From: Leucaena leucocephala
Lineage: Eukaryota > Streptophyta > Magnoliopsida > Fabales > Fabaceae
Length of the DNA: 64,000 bases
NCBI GenBank assembly: GCA_037074615.1
Contig: CM073537.1
Span: 19,053,989 to 19,117,988, forward strand
Reading direction: 5' to 3'
Below are positions 10,554 through 23,214 of this stretch, piece after piece. The translations under genes were made by a program, and so were the position numbers. The notes beneath the pieces are model-generated. The model was given only the letters and a program-made list of their open reading frames with translations. It did no database searches and was not told where the DNA came from. Each line of letters opens with the position of its first letter. The stretch's first letter is position 1.

Positions 10554-13021
10554 ATGGAGGCAGTCTTACCGACTCCTTCTACAGCTTATCTTCCACTGAA
10601 GACTCCGAAGATGATGATAGGCAATGGAATTAGAGTGATAAATTACAATCCCTGTTTGATATCGGCTCATGGGAATCCTTCATATTCTTCGTTTTCTTCC
10701 CTGCCATTTTCTGGGCGAAGAAAATCAGTATCAGTGATTGTGAGGGCCCGTAACAAAGACAAGAAAGAAGATAGCCACAGCTTTATACCCAAACCCGACG
10801 AGGCCACTGGGTTTTTCCCTGAAGCTGTTCTGCTTAAAGAGGTTAGTTTCGTACAATTACAAGCCCACGTTTTGCTCTTATTGTGTCCCAGTTTCATAGT
10901 ATAGTTTTTGCTATTAAATGGAGGATTCTTAGGTTTTGTTGAGAGAACAACGTAACACTTTGAAATATTTTCTTAGCTCAGAAAATATCAGTAGAAGTTA
11001 CATGATTCAACCCGTTCTATCTTGTGAAATCTTATTTGAGCTCTATTAATTGGATGAAGAATCGCTAACTAACAGGAGTATGGAGGTTTTTTATTACCCC
11101 TCCTTGTTCCTGTTGGTGTTTCTTTTGAGAATTCCTCGCTAGAATTGAACAAGACTGGTTTATATGATATTATTATATCACTCTAGTGTCTGACTGTTTG
11201 TCCACTTAACACTAATGTCCAGTCCATTTTCATTGAGTTGATTTTTTATTTTTCTTTTGATGACAATTAAGTGAGGTTTGTTAATTCCAATTTCAGAAGA
11301 AAGTTGAGGAAGATGGAAAGGTTCTCCCAGAGTTTGCAGATGCTGAAGAGAGTGAGTGGTCATAATTCACTTATCCAATCCCTCCTAGTTGCTTGCATCT
11401 TTTCTGTAAAGATTTTTATTGATAATGGATACTGTACTGAGCCTTTTGCTTATTTATTTATTTTAATTTACAGAACAGCTCTACGAATCTCTGATGCTTG
11501 AGCTGGAAAGTGATCTGGATGTAGATCAAAGTAAGTAGGTCGTTGAATTCATTGTCTTTTCCTTTCTGACTGTAAAAAAGGATTAGAAAAGTAATGTTTA
11601 CTGATTGGTTTATAGATCCCATGAACATTTGAAGTTATTTCTCTTACAATGTTTTGCTTCTTTTATCTTACAGTGCGCCACTATGAGGTTATGTACTTAA
11701 TTCATGAGAAGCATGAAGAAGAGGTTGCTGCTGTCAATGAGAAAGTTCAGAGTAATTTTTCTTTCTAAATCTCTGTTTTGTTTTTTGGCCCTGTGGCCCA
11801 TATTCCCTGATGCTATGTAGAATTAGTTCCTGAACTTCCCAAGATATTTGAGTGATTCATTTTCTGGCCTGGGAATTAACCAACCTCTCTTTCGGCCTTA
11901 GAAGATTTATGGAATTGTTCAGTATATGTGTGAAACATACTTAGATTTTTATTGTATCAGTATTTACATAACTATTTCTGTTGAAAATAAAACCAAAAAT
12001 ATCACAGAACCTAAGTACCCCCTCTGGCCCTTAATGCAAGAGCTAGATAACTAATATACTGATATTAAGGAAATTAGTTAGTTGGTTATTTGTGAAAAAT
12101 GTATGATTTCTCTAAAATATCCTCTTTAATCATTTATATTAGAACTATCCTATCCTTTAATGGAAACCTCTTAATATATGCAGTCAATAGGAAAAGTTTT
12201 GAGAAAAAATTATAAATTTATGAAATAAAGTGAATTGAGGTCTTATATTTAAAACCAAAACAAAGCTCCGAACTAACTCCTACATTTAGAACTGGAGTGA
12301 GTAATAGCTAACCTAGGTAGGTCGGATGACATTTTTTAAACCACATGGGCAAATTAGTTCCTGGCCCAACTTTAATAATATAGTTTGATGCGTGCATGGC
12401 TTTGAGTAACATCGTAAACATTAACGTGGACACAATTGCTTGCTGTGTTAGAGATCAAGATTGCCTTAATAACCAAATTTAGCTTGATCTGGCCATCGTC
12501 CTCGTACTTGTGTTGCAGACTTTGTAAGGGAGAAAAAGGGCCGAGTGTGGAGGTTCAGTGATTGGGGAATGAGACAACTAGCTTACAAGGTAAAGAAAGC
12601 TGACAGAGCACATTACATTTTGATGAACTTCGAGGTTGATGCCAAATACATTAATGAGTTCAAGAGTCTATTGGACAAAGATGAACGAGTCATCCGGCAT
12701 CTCGTAATAAAGCAAGATGGGGCCATCACGGAAGATTGCCCTCCTCCTCCCGAATTTCGCACTCTGCGTGCAAATACGGATGAGTACGATGACGATGATG
12801 ATGAAGAAGAAGGAGAAATTCAGGCGGAATATGATGAAGGAGATTATGACGAGGAGGAGGAAGAGATGGATGGTGATGATGATGGAGACAATATCATCTA
12901 CATAGATGGTGATGAAGATGAAGATGTTGATGCTGATGGAAGAGAATCTACAGATGATTCATTAACCTACATGAGACAGCCAGAAAGAAGAAGATTGAGA
13001 GCTGAGAAAGTAAGCAGGTAG
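10554..13021 (+). CDS. Plastid bS6-domain protein, RFC3-like, about 326 aa, five exons
   Basis: Nuclear gene for a chloroplast protein of the ribosomal bS6 family; by length and acidic tail it is closer to RFC3 (regulator of fatty-acid composition 3) than to the shorter core bS6c. Exons: 10554-10841, 11297-11351, 11474-11530, 11674-11751, 12519-13021, all in frame. The first ~65 residues are Ser/Pro/basic-rich and low in acidic residues, as in a transit peptide, ending near GRRKSVSVIVRARN. The S6 fold follows: MRHYEVMYLIHEKHEEEV (first strand and helix), GRVWRFSDWGMRQLAYKVKK (the RNA-facing W.....R.LAY.I.K motif), HYILMNFEVD, and RVIRHLVIK. The last ~90 residues are almost entirely Asp/Glu, then a basic RRRLRAEK end. 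No lesion. Assignment to RFC3 versus bS6c is inference. Confidence 0.85.
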
Positions 13022-14650
13022 GCATTAGGTAGGTGTCATCTTGTATCCTAGATTTCTTACTTTCAATATGAAATTCAGAGCGATTTTATGCATTATGACT
13101 TTGATTATGTAGAGATTAAAGTAATGAAGATGAGTTTTGTGTTGTTCACCCCAAACTTTAAAAGCTTGAGTTGGCTGTGTTTTCGTCTATAAGCTACATA
13201 CATACAAGCTGATATAATGCTTCCTCAGGGCTAAATGTTACGTACATGAACCAAGCTCGTAGTTGTAGTTCAGCTAGTAAGGGAGCTGTGCTAGCTTAAC
13301 CAAAGGTCTTATGTTTAAATCTTAGGTAAAGTTTTGGGAGAATTTTACTTCTTAAGTTCGGGGACTTAATTTTAGTTAGGTCTCTTAAATTAGGGAAATT
13401 TCATTTAAATCTCAAAGGACCCTTATAAAATTAAAAGTGAAGTACATTGATATAATTTCTCCAATTCGTTCTCCTCATGGTTAACGGCGCTGGAGCCTTG
13501 CCAGGCCAGCAACCATCGGAATTCCGTTGTTGGCTAAAATCAAGTCTAATTTATCTATTTTTCCTTTATTCGTAGATATTTTTTTATTGTAACAAGTTTT
13601 TCGACGGTGCAAAATTCAAGAAAACGACAAAATTATGATGAATGGGGATTAATTATCAACGTTTTCGAGATAGGATGCCTTTGTTATTTATGTAGAGGGG
13701 TACAACAGGGAAATAGAAGAAGCATATGAGGTCCGACATGTAGAAATAAATGGGAAAAAATAAATGGAGTATTATTTTATTGTAGTTTTATTCGTAGTAT
13801 TTGGGGAGGCATCTTAGTTTCTGGATGCCTAGGTTTACGTCTTAGAGTAATAGACGGCTCGTCCTGCGCGACATTAGTATCGTTTAAAAAGAATGAAGAC
13901 TTCGCCCTGCTCTTGTATCGTAGGTGAGTCTTACCTATTTCTAAAAATTTTTATAATAAAAAAAAGGGAAAAAATAAATGGAGTGCTTTATTATATTCAT
14001 AAGAGATATTTTCCTTTCTAAATAATGGTATATGTAATAAATAAGAATGATTACTTGCAAAAACTGGGCACGCAACGAGAAAAGAAAGTTCCACAAGGCA
14101 ACTAAAATAGAGAGACAAACAAAACCAGAGGACAAAGAGAGCACATACAATATAATACGTTAAAATTCCAAACTCACGTGCAATTAGCATCTTTGTCTGC
14201 ATTTCATTACACTGAGAAACCTCGATCTCGCTCTCAGATTCGCCGATTAGAGATAAAGCTTATCTCTTTCTCACTCTTTTCAACATTCAATTAATGAATA
14301 AAAGCTTGAACTTATTAAAATTACGTTGCCATGAGTCTTTTGTCTTGTGGAACAGCGTCAGCCAACGATTTCTTTTACTGCAAGTTTTCAAATTTGTCCT
14401 TTGACAACAACCCGTATCCACCACTAGCAATAAATGTAGAGACAACCAAGTCATTAATTTGTTCAGTTCTAAACGTAACGCCGTTTCACTCGGTTGAAAT
14501 TATTACATCAATCAAATCAGCTTAAAACCTGCGAGCAATCTTCGTATGGCATTACATAAGGCATTTGTGAAAATTTCACAAAAAGAACACGTAGCAACAA
14601 CCGACCCAAAGTGTTTCTGAAAAGTCAAAGGAAGCAGCTGGTTATTTGTG
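13022..14650. other. Spacer between the S6-like and PCC13-62-like genes
   Basis: AT-rich with no supportable coding region. About 13022-13200 is probable 3' UTR of the S6-like gene. A small inverted pair (AGGCATC / GATGCCT) near 13806-13830 was noted but no complete element could be bounded. The last ~450 bases are the upstream region of the desiccation-related gene. Confidence 0.4.
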
Positions 14651-14660
14651 TATATATATA
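14651..14660 (+). promoter_or_regulatory. TATA box of the PCC13-62-like gene
   Basis: TATATATATA lies 66-75 bp upstream of the ATG at 14726, a suitable distance for a core promoter with a short leader. Confidence 0.5.
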
Positions 14661-14725
14661 GTCTCATACATGAATCACAAAAACACGTACAGAAACACCG
14701 ATCAACAGAAAAACAGGCAAGAAAC

Positions 14726-16215
14726 ATGGGAATTCCTACCTCAAAAACCTCCATTAATGTGGCTTTTCTATGCTTGGTCTTGCTTGGTTGTGCAAATGTG
14801 TGCAAAACGACCAATGATGAAGATCTTCTGGAGTTCCCTCTGAATCTGGAGTACTTGGAAACTGAGTTCTTTCTGATCGGGGCTTCGGGTCATGGATTGG
14901 ATTCAGTAGCTCCAGAACTAGCTGAAGGTGGGCCACCGCCAGTGGGTGCCAGATTGGCTAACCTGGGATTCGTAATCAGAGACATCATCCTCCAGTTTGG
15001 ATTACAGGAAGTTGGTCACGTAAGGTTGTTCTTCTGCAACTGTACTGTATGATATTATTATTATTATTATCATGAGTCACAGACACTGTTAGTTAAGAAT
15101 TCTTGTGTGTAATATTGCAGGGCTATAAAAAGCACGGTGAAAGGGTTTCCTAGGCCATTGTTGAACTTGAGCAGGGAAGCTTTTGGTGAAGTGATGAACA
15201 GTGCATTTGGGAGACGTTTATATCCTCCTTTTGATCCTTATGCTAATGAAATAAACTATTTGCTTGCGTCTTACGTTATCCCTTATGTTGGCCTCACTGG
15301 TTATGTCGGAGCAAATCCACAGCTCCAAAACTTCACTTCTAAGGCGGTAAGCCTCAAAATCAACCACACACAAACAAAACAATCTCTAACCCAATTATTC
15401 TCTCTCTCTATAAAAAATTAATCTTTTGATCGCTATAATTTTGATTAGATTATAACTCAATTATTAAACTTTAATTTAGTACAACTCTTAACTCGATATA
15501 ACTCAATTTCTATAATTTTAACTATTTAAAATATTGATCTTTATATTTTAAAAAATAAAATTATATATTTCATAAATCATATAATCTCAAGTTTTAAATG
15601 ATTAAAACTATATGAACTGAATAGCAATAAATCAAAATTTAATAACTGAATTTCAATTGAGTCAAAATTATAAGGATTAAAATCAAAATTTAGTGATTAA
15701 ATTATAACTGAGTTAAAACTACTAGACTAAAAGATTAATTTTTCTTTTTTCTCTTACAAACCTATCACAATGTTCGGTACGCGGAAAAGGTGTTTTCTGA
15801 CATGTTTAAGCAAGGGTGTGCATGCATTTTGCAGCTTGTGGCGGGGCTTCTGGGGGTGGAATCAGGACAAGACGCAGTGATCAGAACGCTGCTATACGAA
15901 CGCCAGGGGACAACGGTGGTGCCGTACGGAGTGAGTGTGACGGAGTTCACGAATAGGATATCGGCGTTAAGGGACAAGCTGGGGAAGGAAGGGCTGAAAG
16001 ATGAAGGGCTTAGCGTGCCAAAGAACTTAGGAGCAGAGGGAAGAATATCGGGGAACGTGCTTGCTGGTGACAAGAACTCGCTTTCATATGGAAGATCACC
16101 AGAGGAAGTGTTGAGGATTGTGTATGGAGACGGTGATGAACGTTATCCTGGTGGATTCTACCCACATGGTGCGGATGGTCGTATTGCCAAATCTTACAGA
16201 TCAGATAATAATTAG
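14726..16215 (+). CDS. Desiccation-related protein of the PCC13-62 family, 301 aa, three exons
   Basis: Member of the ferritin-like-fold family named after Craterostigma PCC13-62, linked to desiccation and seed maturation; biochemical role unknown. Exons: 14726-15024, 15121-15346, 15835-16215; the first junction splits the Arg codon in GHVRAIKSTV. An N-terminal hydrophobic segment (INVAFLCLVLLGCANVC) predicts a signal peptide, so the product is probably secreted or apoplastic. Family hallmarks: LNLEYLETEFFL, a Gly/Pro-rich GGPPPVGARLANL, GFPRPLLNLS, PYVGLTGYVGA, LLGVESGQDAVIRTLLYER, and the C-terminal GRSPEEVLRIVYG...GGFYPHGADGRIA. Length matches the family (~310 aa). Intron 2 holds a foldback MITE-like element. 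No lesion. Confidence 0.9.
15418..15738. mobile_element. Foldback MITE-like element in intron 2 of the PCC13-62-like gene
   Basis: The segment starts TTAATCTTTTGATCGCTATA and ends, read as reverse complement, TTAATCTTTTAGTCTAGTAG; both are followed by similar AATTTTGA / ATTATAACTCA motifs, so the halves can fold back. The AT-rich interior has no coding. A related element lies at 16487-16743. The superfamily is not evident and no clean target duplication was identified. Confidence 0.45.
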
Positions 16216-16486
16216 TCATCTTTATAATAGTAAGCTTAATTTCATCGTTTGAGCCAGCAGATCTTAATAAATTTTATGATAATATAAAAGATTTCTACGT
16301 AGCTTGATCATTTATGTTACACTATACTTATTATATACGTGTTGGATATGGATTTGTTACTTCAACAAAAGGCCCTTAGAATGGTTGGGACTTGGGATAA
16401 TGTTTTATTGAAGGGTCACTTTGCTTTAAAAAAGACAAAAGGAGCGCACTTTCTGCTTTTTATTATGTTAAAAAATTAGAAAAAAA

Positions 16487-16743
16487 TAATCTTTAGTCCT
16501 TATAATTTTGACTTGGTTATAGCTCAATGCTTAAGTTTTAACCCAATACAATTTTATCCCTATAATTTTGACTCAGACTTTGATCCCTGAATTTAACTCA
16601 TTACAATTTAGTCCCTCTAGTTAGAATTATTGAGATTGAGTTGGACTGAGTTAAAGTTTAAGGATTGAGTTATAATCGAACTAAAGTTCACTGTTTAATG
16701 ACTAAATTACAACTGACTCAAAACTATAAGGTTAAAAAGATTA
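16487..16743. mobile_element. Second foldback MITE-like element downstream of the PCC13-62-like gene
   Basis: Begins TAATCTTTAGTCCTTATAAT and ends with the imperfect inverse AAACTATAAGGTTAAAAAGA. The interior contains matching inverted stretches (GACTTGGTTATAGCTCAA against TTGAGTTATAATCGAAC). It shares words such as TATAATTTTGACT with the element at 15418-15738, suggesting one family inserted twice around this gene. Confidence 0.45.
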
Positions 16744-17171
16744 ATTTTTTTTTAAAAATATAACATAAAAATATGAATAGGAACAAAAACGCAAGCTGCA
16801 AATTCAGTATATTAAGGACTGAACAATATCATGCTTTAGATCCCCAACTTGGAGACCTCGTGAACATTCATTGTTGTTGCCATTTTCAGTTCCCCTACAG
16901 GCAGTCTTGTACTATAACTACTCTATTTGCTTCAAAAGTAGCATCATGGTTATTGATATATACAGAGGAATAATTCCCAAAATCAACTATATTTATAAAG
17001 CTCAAGAGGATTTGGTGGCTGATACAAGAGGTAGTTAAACCACCTGAACTTATTAGTTATTACCCCTACCTAGTCATTAACTAACCTTTCTAACTAACCA
17101 TCTTCACTACTGTCGTCCAAGTTGTCATGACAATGATCCCAGTTGTGCATGTTGTTGGAGCCCTTGCATGA

Positions 17172-17855
17172 GTCAGCTATAATTCATTACAATTCTTTCT
17201 TGCTTGATATTGTCTAATTTTCTTGTTTGGTTGAAGTTATCACTGTATTAGTAATTGAACAATTGGCAGCTCAAACTGCACTCAGAGAAGAGAACGATTG
17301 CATGAAGTGCACTGTCAAGAATCTGAGAGGCCAATTTTCAAGATCAACGGATCAATGTTGGAACAAGAGAAATGAAGGCCTTCCCAGTGACCTTTTTCAA
17401 TACCCACGTACAGCATCAAACTGATGAACTTAAGGATTCTATGTCTCATGATCCTTCATGTTCCACAGCACCTAGTAATTGCAGTTCATCTTCTAAATAT
17501 ACAATAGAGAAAACTCAGTTTAGTTCATCTTTTAGAAGATGAACTGTGGTTGCTAGGGGAAGTAGAACATGAGGGATCATGAGACACAGGATACTCAAGT
17601 TCATGAGTTGATCTTGTGCGGTCCCGAATTAGGTCTCTGAGTTTAGGCCTTCATTTTTCTTCTTCAAGCATTGTTTGGTTGATCTTGAGAACTTCTCTCC
17701 GATTCTACACAGTGCATTTCACGTGATCTTTCTCCACTCCAAGTGGAGCTTCAGCAACCAATTATCCATAGACTAAGAGTGAAAATTCAACAAAAGAAAA
17801 ATTAGACTATATCAAGCAAGTAGGAAGTGTGATGAATTTTATAGCTAAGATTTTC
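17172..17855. repeat. Large imperfect inverted repeat (arms about 335 bp)
   Basis: The left arm, about 17172-17505, is mirrored by the right arm, about 17522-17855, read as reverse complement. Shared anchors include TTGCTTGATAT, ATGAAGGCCT, TCTCATGATCC, TCATGTTC and the central AGTTCATCTTCTAAA / TTTAGAAGATGAACT. The arms differ by scattered substitutions and small gaps, and the loop is short. The left arm reads for about 60 codons as a charged, coiled-coil-like peptide (LREENDCMKC...), so it may derive from a duplicated gene piece, but I do not recognise the family. No transposon tips seen. Confidence 0.6.
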
Positions 17856-18299
17856 TCCAGCTTTGTTGACATATGCCCTTGGCCATCAATTGTTTGAAAA
17901 TTGGACAATTGGTTCAATCAGGAAGATCGATGAATTAGAATATAAGAGGAACTTATTGAAAGCAAATTAGGCAAGGACCGGTGAAAATTAGGAAAATCGA
18001 TGGTTCAACTGATTTCTCTTATTTGCAATATAACAAATAAAATGGATGAAGCATTGATTAAGATAATAGAGATTCAGGGGAGAGAGTTTTTATAAAACAA
18101 CCACCCCCATATGGTGGTTGTGTCAAACTATAATTAACGTGAAGGCATAAAGAAAGGGAGAAAATGGGTAAAAAAAAAAGACTATGGTTGATATATGGAT
18201 TCAAGGAACAAAAGGAATCAGGCCTAGAATGATCGAGATGCACAAAGAAAAGGATAACTCTTGAGAGGTTAAATATAAGAATGCATGCATTAAGTACAA

Positions 18300-18640
18300 A
18301 TTATACATAGTATCTGTGAAATACACGCTAGATTTTAAATTTGGTTAAATATATTAAATAGATACATCAAATACAATGAATCAAATATGATATGCACTAA
18401 ATACACGTCAATATTCAAATTCATCTTAATATATTGAATGGATACATCAAATGCAATGAATTACGTTTGATATGCATTGAATAGGCATCAAATTTTAAAT
18501 TTGTTTGAATACATTGAATGGATGCATCAAATACAATGAATTACGCTTCATATGCATTGAATATGCATCAAATTTCAAATCCGTTTGAATATATTGAATG
18601 AATGCCTAAAATGCAATGAATATAGGATATTGAATACGCA
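18300..18640. repeat. Tandem array of about 80-bp units (about 4 copies)
   Basis: The phrase AATAYATTRAATRRATRC recurs at 18347, 18428, 18508 and 18588 (spacing 81, 80, 80). Each unit contains CAATGAAT, GATATGCA and CATCAAATT. AT-rich and diverged between units; a minisatellite. No coding function seen. Confidence 0.65.
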
Positions 18641-19657
18641 AAAAATAATGATATTAATGGATAAGTAATGAGTTGATATTTTTTTTATAAATATATATAT
18701 CTTTTTATCAGAAATAATTTTGTTTAAGATACTGTTAGATATTAATATAGAATATTTCTTCTAGTAAGATTTAACTTTAGTTCGTCTTGAGGGATGATTA
18801 TTAATAAACATTGGTTATTAGGGGCAAACTTTTTCATGAGCCCATGATGCAATTTCCCAAGTTATGACAAGTGGAAGTTCCCACATCTCTATCCGCTTTC
18901 TTGTGCCTCAGAAAATAAGATACACAACACTTGACAGTCTCCATTGACACTTAATCTGCTATTTTCTTCCTGAAGCACAACCCAGAAAACACTAACATGG
19001 TCTAAATTGATTATCACAGTTTCCAAACATGACTTAGAAACTTTGGCTAGGAGGTATTAACTTGTGATGGATATGAAACAAAAATATATTCTGAAATTTG
19101 AATCAAATCACGGCATAGGTTTCCCTACCTTCTTATGAAAAGAGGTACACACAAATAATTATTCTCTTTACAAGATCCAAAGTATCATTCTCCCTACAAA
19201 CAAACAACATAAAACAAACATGAGTCAGTCAGATTTCTCATGTTTATTCTTTTTAGATGACGGTGGCGTTGTAATACATAACTGAACAATAGGAATATCA
19301 TAAAGATCAACAAAACTGACAAACATGGGACCCTGCTATCATTGTGGTTGAAGTGATAAATTAAAGGAATAAAAATTCTAGTTTTCCCAGAAGAAACAAA
19401 GGAAACATGTTCTCACAACGGAAAGCTACAAATATAATATATATCTGTACAACAAAATCCCTCTGGCCATAGTTTTCCTTTCCATCAACTGGTTGATAGA
19501 TTTGATTATTCATGAGTAACCTATTTCAGTTGTGAAGATTTGCAGATGAACCCTAAAAAACAAGTCCTTGGCTCCACTTCAGGAACATCAGCTTCATTCG
19601 TTTCTATTTATTTGCATATGCCACACATAACTCTTTCATCAGATAATGAACGTTAGC
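18641..19657. other. Spacer downstream of the LHT gene
   Basis: AT-rich sequence without a supportable coding region. The last few hundred bases before 19658 are probably the 3' UTR of the minus-strand transporter gene. Confidence 0.4.
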
Positions 19658-22600
19658 TTAAGAGTAAAAGCGGTAGTCCTTGGCTTTAAGTATGATTGCC
19701 CTCAATCCTCCAATAGGTGCTAAGATCATTAAGCTCACTCCCAGCAAAATGCAACTCTGAAATCAATCCATTTAATTCCATATATTAATCAAAAAAGGAC
19801 AAATGATTAATAACGTTAAAAGAAAAATTCCCAACATACCCAGTTAGTCCACCAAGACAAGCTAAATCTCCTTGGGTTGCGGATTATGAGCCATATGATG
19901 CAAGGCAGCTGAAAGTTGAGAGAACATGAATTGTTAAACCAAATGTTAATCCTCGTGAGAGAGATCTTACTAGATTCAACTTTTCAAGCATTCGATTTGA
20001 GACTTACAAAGTATGTTGTTGGGGCGAAAGCAAATCCTCCGAAAAAACCCAGGAGACCATTGAAGAATGGGAAGGTGATAGCAATAAACATTGTGTAGGC
20101 TGCAGTGTGAAAGTATATCAATCAATGTACACTTACAAATCAAAGCATATCCGTTGAAGATGTTATATAAACTCCAAAAAGTTATACTCACCCACATATA
20201 CATTACGCACGGCAAAACGAAGAAATTTAGTAGGTCTAAATTTCAGTTTCTTTACCAACACGGTTTCAATCATGTCAAACACTGCCATTGCATAAATCTA
20301 GATTAAGAAACACAGAACAACCAGGAATATATTGCTTTAGGACGAGCTTTGCAGTAAGTAGAAGGAATCATATATAGCAAAGTAAAATCTTCATCACCTG
20401 AAAGCTTCCAATTAAATGGATAACGACAAACAAGTTAGCCATAGCAATAAGCCATGCTGGTTTATCTAATGTAATGAGAATATTTTCCCCGGCACCCTGA
20501 TTTCCAAAAACCCCATAACCAACGAGAGCAACTGGGAAGTAGCACACAGCCACGATTATATAGGCGACAACAACTCCTCTCCACATAGGACCCTTGGATG
20601 GTTTCTCTGGTGTAGATGGGATTGTTGCCTGGATTTCCAGCACCACATTGTGTCCAGCATAGGCAAAAGCCACATTGCCAAGGGCATTAAAGAAGTTTAA
20701 CACATTCCCTGCAGTACTATGATCTGACCTGTACTTATAATCCACATTGTCTACAATACCTTTTTTCAAACATGCTGCCCAGGCAATTGTACAATAACTG
20801 TAGGACAAGAAAATAGAACAAATCAAACATTACTGGTATTGTTGTTCTATATATACAAATAATGGAAGCTGCAAAGATAGAAGAAGGGGCATGCATGTAT
20901 ATACCTAAAGGACATGACTGCGGCTGCCATAGATACACCAGAAATAGCGTTGAAGTTGGGGAGATGGGATAGTACAAATTGAGCAGAGGCGAAGATGATA
21001 ATGAAATAGGACAATTTAATCTTATCACAGCCAGGACAGACGGTTTCGTGGAACTTCTTCAATGACTGTCCTCCAGTGACCATGTAGACAATGCTCACAC
21101 CAACTTCAACAAGAAGTTGCTGAGGCACCACAATGTATAGGCCCAGCTTTTCGCCAAAAGCATACTGACCCAGTTCATGGTATCTGTCAAAACGCCTTCC
21201 TGGAACCATTTCATGCATCTCCACCATTTGCCAAAGAGTGTACAGTGTAATGATCCAAGAGAGGGCCAGTACTGTCACACCAGGGCCCCTGCAGAAAACC
21301 AATATGGTAATCAGCAAGTCGTCAAACACTTGGTATTCACAAGTGTTGCTTGAATATATGCAGGAATTTTTAGTTGCGTGATAATGGGATGAGATTATGT
21401 TAGAAAAATTGCAAAGAAATGGAGCTAAAACTAACGCAATTTGGGTTTGAACACTTCTCTTACCATCCTAACGCGGACATGTCATAAGGGAAACTGAGTA
21501 CACCAGCTCCAACCATGGCCGTGACGTTGTGGAAAGTTGAGTAGTACCATTTTGCATTCCTTGAAGAAGTAATTGGAAGCCAATCATCAATTTCCTTCTG
21601 ACTCGCTAATCTTTCATCAAACTGTTGGATATATTGGCATAAATGAACACCCAATCATCTTATTCAGAAGAAGCGAAGGTACGTAAGAATAGGTGTGCAA
21701 TGAATAAGAAAAATGCAATTTTGGTGGAATTTCAAAACTGAGAAAGGGCTGGATTTTGGAATGTTCCAAAGTAATTGTTTTTTGTTTTTTTTGCCGGCAT
21801 TCCAAAGTAACTGTTGAATGTGAGCGAGGGTGTTTTCCATTTACATGCGAGTCCAATGATTCACCGTGACTAGAAGCATACAACGCACTCAGACAGGGGT
21901 GTCAGCTGTGCATTTTTAGGAATCGGAGGTACAACACAAAAGCAAAGGCTATTCGTTAACGTGTAAATTGGATTGTAGGAGTGAACATAGTTATGACTTT
22001 GAGGACATATAATTAGCCCATAATATCACCTTTTCTTTATGCTTGCAAATTATCTTCCACAGCATTTACTTTTTATGACGCCACGTGGCAGCGGGATTAT
22101 AAGTCAAATAACGACCAGAAAGTGATTATTTTTATTAAAATGGAAGATGGATCCAAATTTTGACATTCCCAACAAACCTCCTCGACTGAGATTCGATTCA
22201 TGAGTGTGACTAAATAATAGGGTAGTTTCCAAAATAACTAAATATCTTCTCCTCATATGACGCCTGAACGAAAATAATCAGAATTATAATGACGGTAATT
22301 ATAAAGTAAATTACAGATGATTTTTATTTAGTTATGAATTAAAGAAAATAATCCTTGTGACTTAAAAAGTATTTATAACTATTTTGTAGACAATTTTCAA
22401 TGCTTAAGTAATTATATTTATTTTGATTTTATTATTTTTTTCAAACTTATCATTACATTATCATAATAAATAGTACTTTACATAATAACAATAATTCTAA
22501 ACATAATTAATAAACTTTCGCCCCCACAAAAATTTTCTGGTTACGTCCCTTGTTTACTTGATATCATCAGAAGCGAAAGGCAAGGCGTTCGTCCGGAACC

Positions 22601-22822
22601 ACTGAGTGAAAATATTTTTTGAAAAAACAGAGATTCTCACAATATTTATATTCCTTCGTTTTATTCTTTAGCATAAAAATTTAGAAAAATTGCAGAAAAA
22701 TAAAATAGAAGCAAATCAAAGAGAGAGCGTGGGAAAGCAAGTTATAGATTGAGGAGGAAGGGACATACAGTGTTTGTGGAAGTGCCAGCATAAGAGTCGT
22801 CATTTGATACTTGAGTTCCCAT
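19658..22822 (-). CDS. LHT: Lysine/histidine transporter-type amino-acid permease (LHT), 453 aa, eight exons
   Basis: Proton-coupled amino-acid importer of the AAAP family, LHT clade, expected in the plasma membrane. Exons in transcript order: 22822-22769, 21621-21464, 21288-20905, 20797-20398, 20297-20192, 20099-20008, 19908-19840, 19756-19658. Exon 1 is only 18 codons (MGTQVSNDDSYAG...) and was placed because its donor ACT|GTATGT is in phase with exon 2. Family motifs: EIDDWLPITSSRNAKWYYST, FHNVTAMVGAGVLSFPY, YTLWQMVEMHEMVPG, FDRYHELGQYAFGEKLGLYI, VPQQLL, IVYMVTGGQSLKKFHE, FVLSHLPNFN, FAYAGHNVVLEIQATIPSTP, YFPVALVGYGVFG, and the C-terminal PIGGLRAIILKAKDYRFYS. About eleven membrane segments. 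Length matches LHT1 (446 aa). All splice sites and frames are intact. The exact LHT paralogue is not assigned. Confidence 0.92.
22080..22089. promoter_or_regulatory. G-box palindrome in LHT intron 1
   Basis: A perfect GCCACGTGGC palindrome in the first intron. G-boxes bind bZIP and bHLH factors and act in light and ABA responses; activity here is not shown. An identical copy lies at 23215-23224. Confidence 0.45.
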
Positions 22823-22882
22823 ATGACAAGTTGAGAGAAGCAGATCACCAACACATATGCAGAGATGAGAAACATGCCTCCT

Positions 22883-22890
22883 CTTATATA
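22883..22890 (-). promoter_or_regulatory. TATA box of the LHT gene
   Basis: TATATAAG on the minus strand, about 60-70 bp upstream of the ATG at 22822. Confidence 0.55.
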
Positions 22891-23214
22891 TCACAGAATA
22901 ACAGAGTGTTGACTTTCTTTTTTTATTTGACGCTCAATAACTTGTTGACTTTTCAGCACACACAGTAGAACTTTTCTGGTGATATTTTTTTTATTTGATA
23001 TAATTTGAGAGACGCAACACAACAAAGTCAATGTGATTATTAAATTCCATGGAAGAATTCTTGCAAGGTGATTGGTTTGAATGAGTTGGGTTCTCTGTTC
23101 TCTCCACTAAGAACAGAGTCTTTTATAATGACACAATTTCCTGGCAACATGCATTCAACAAACAATTACTAAAAAATCAGTTGAAACACATAGTTTCGTG
23201 GCAAGATGAAACGT

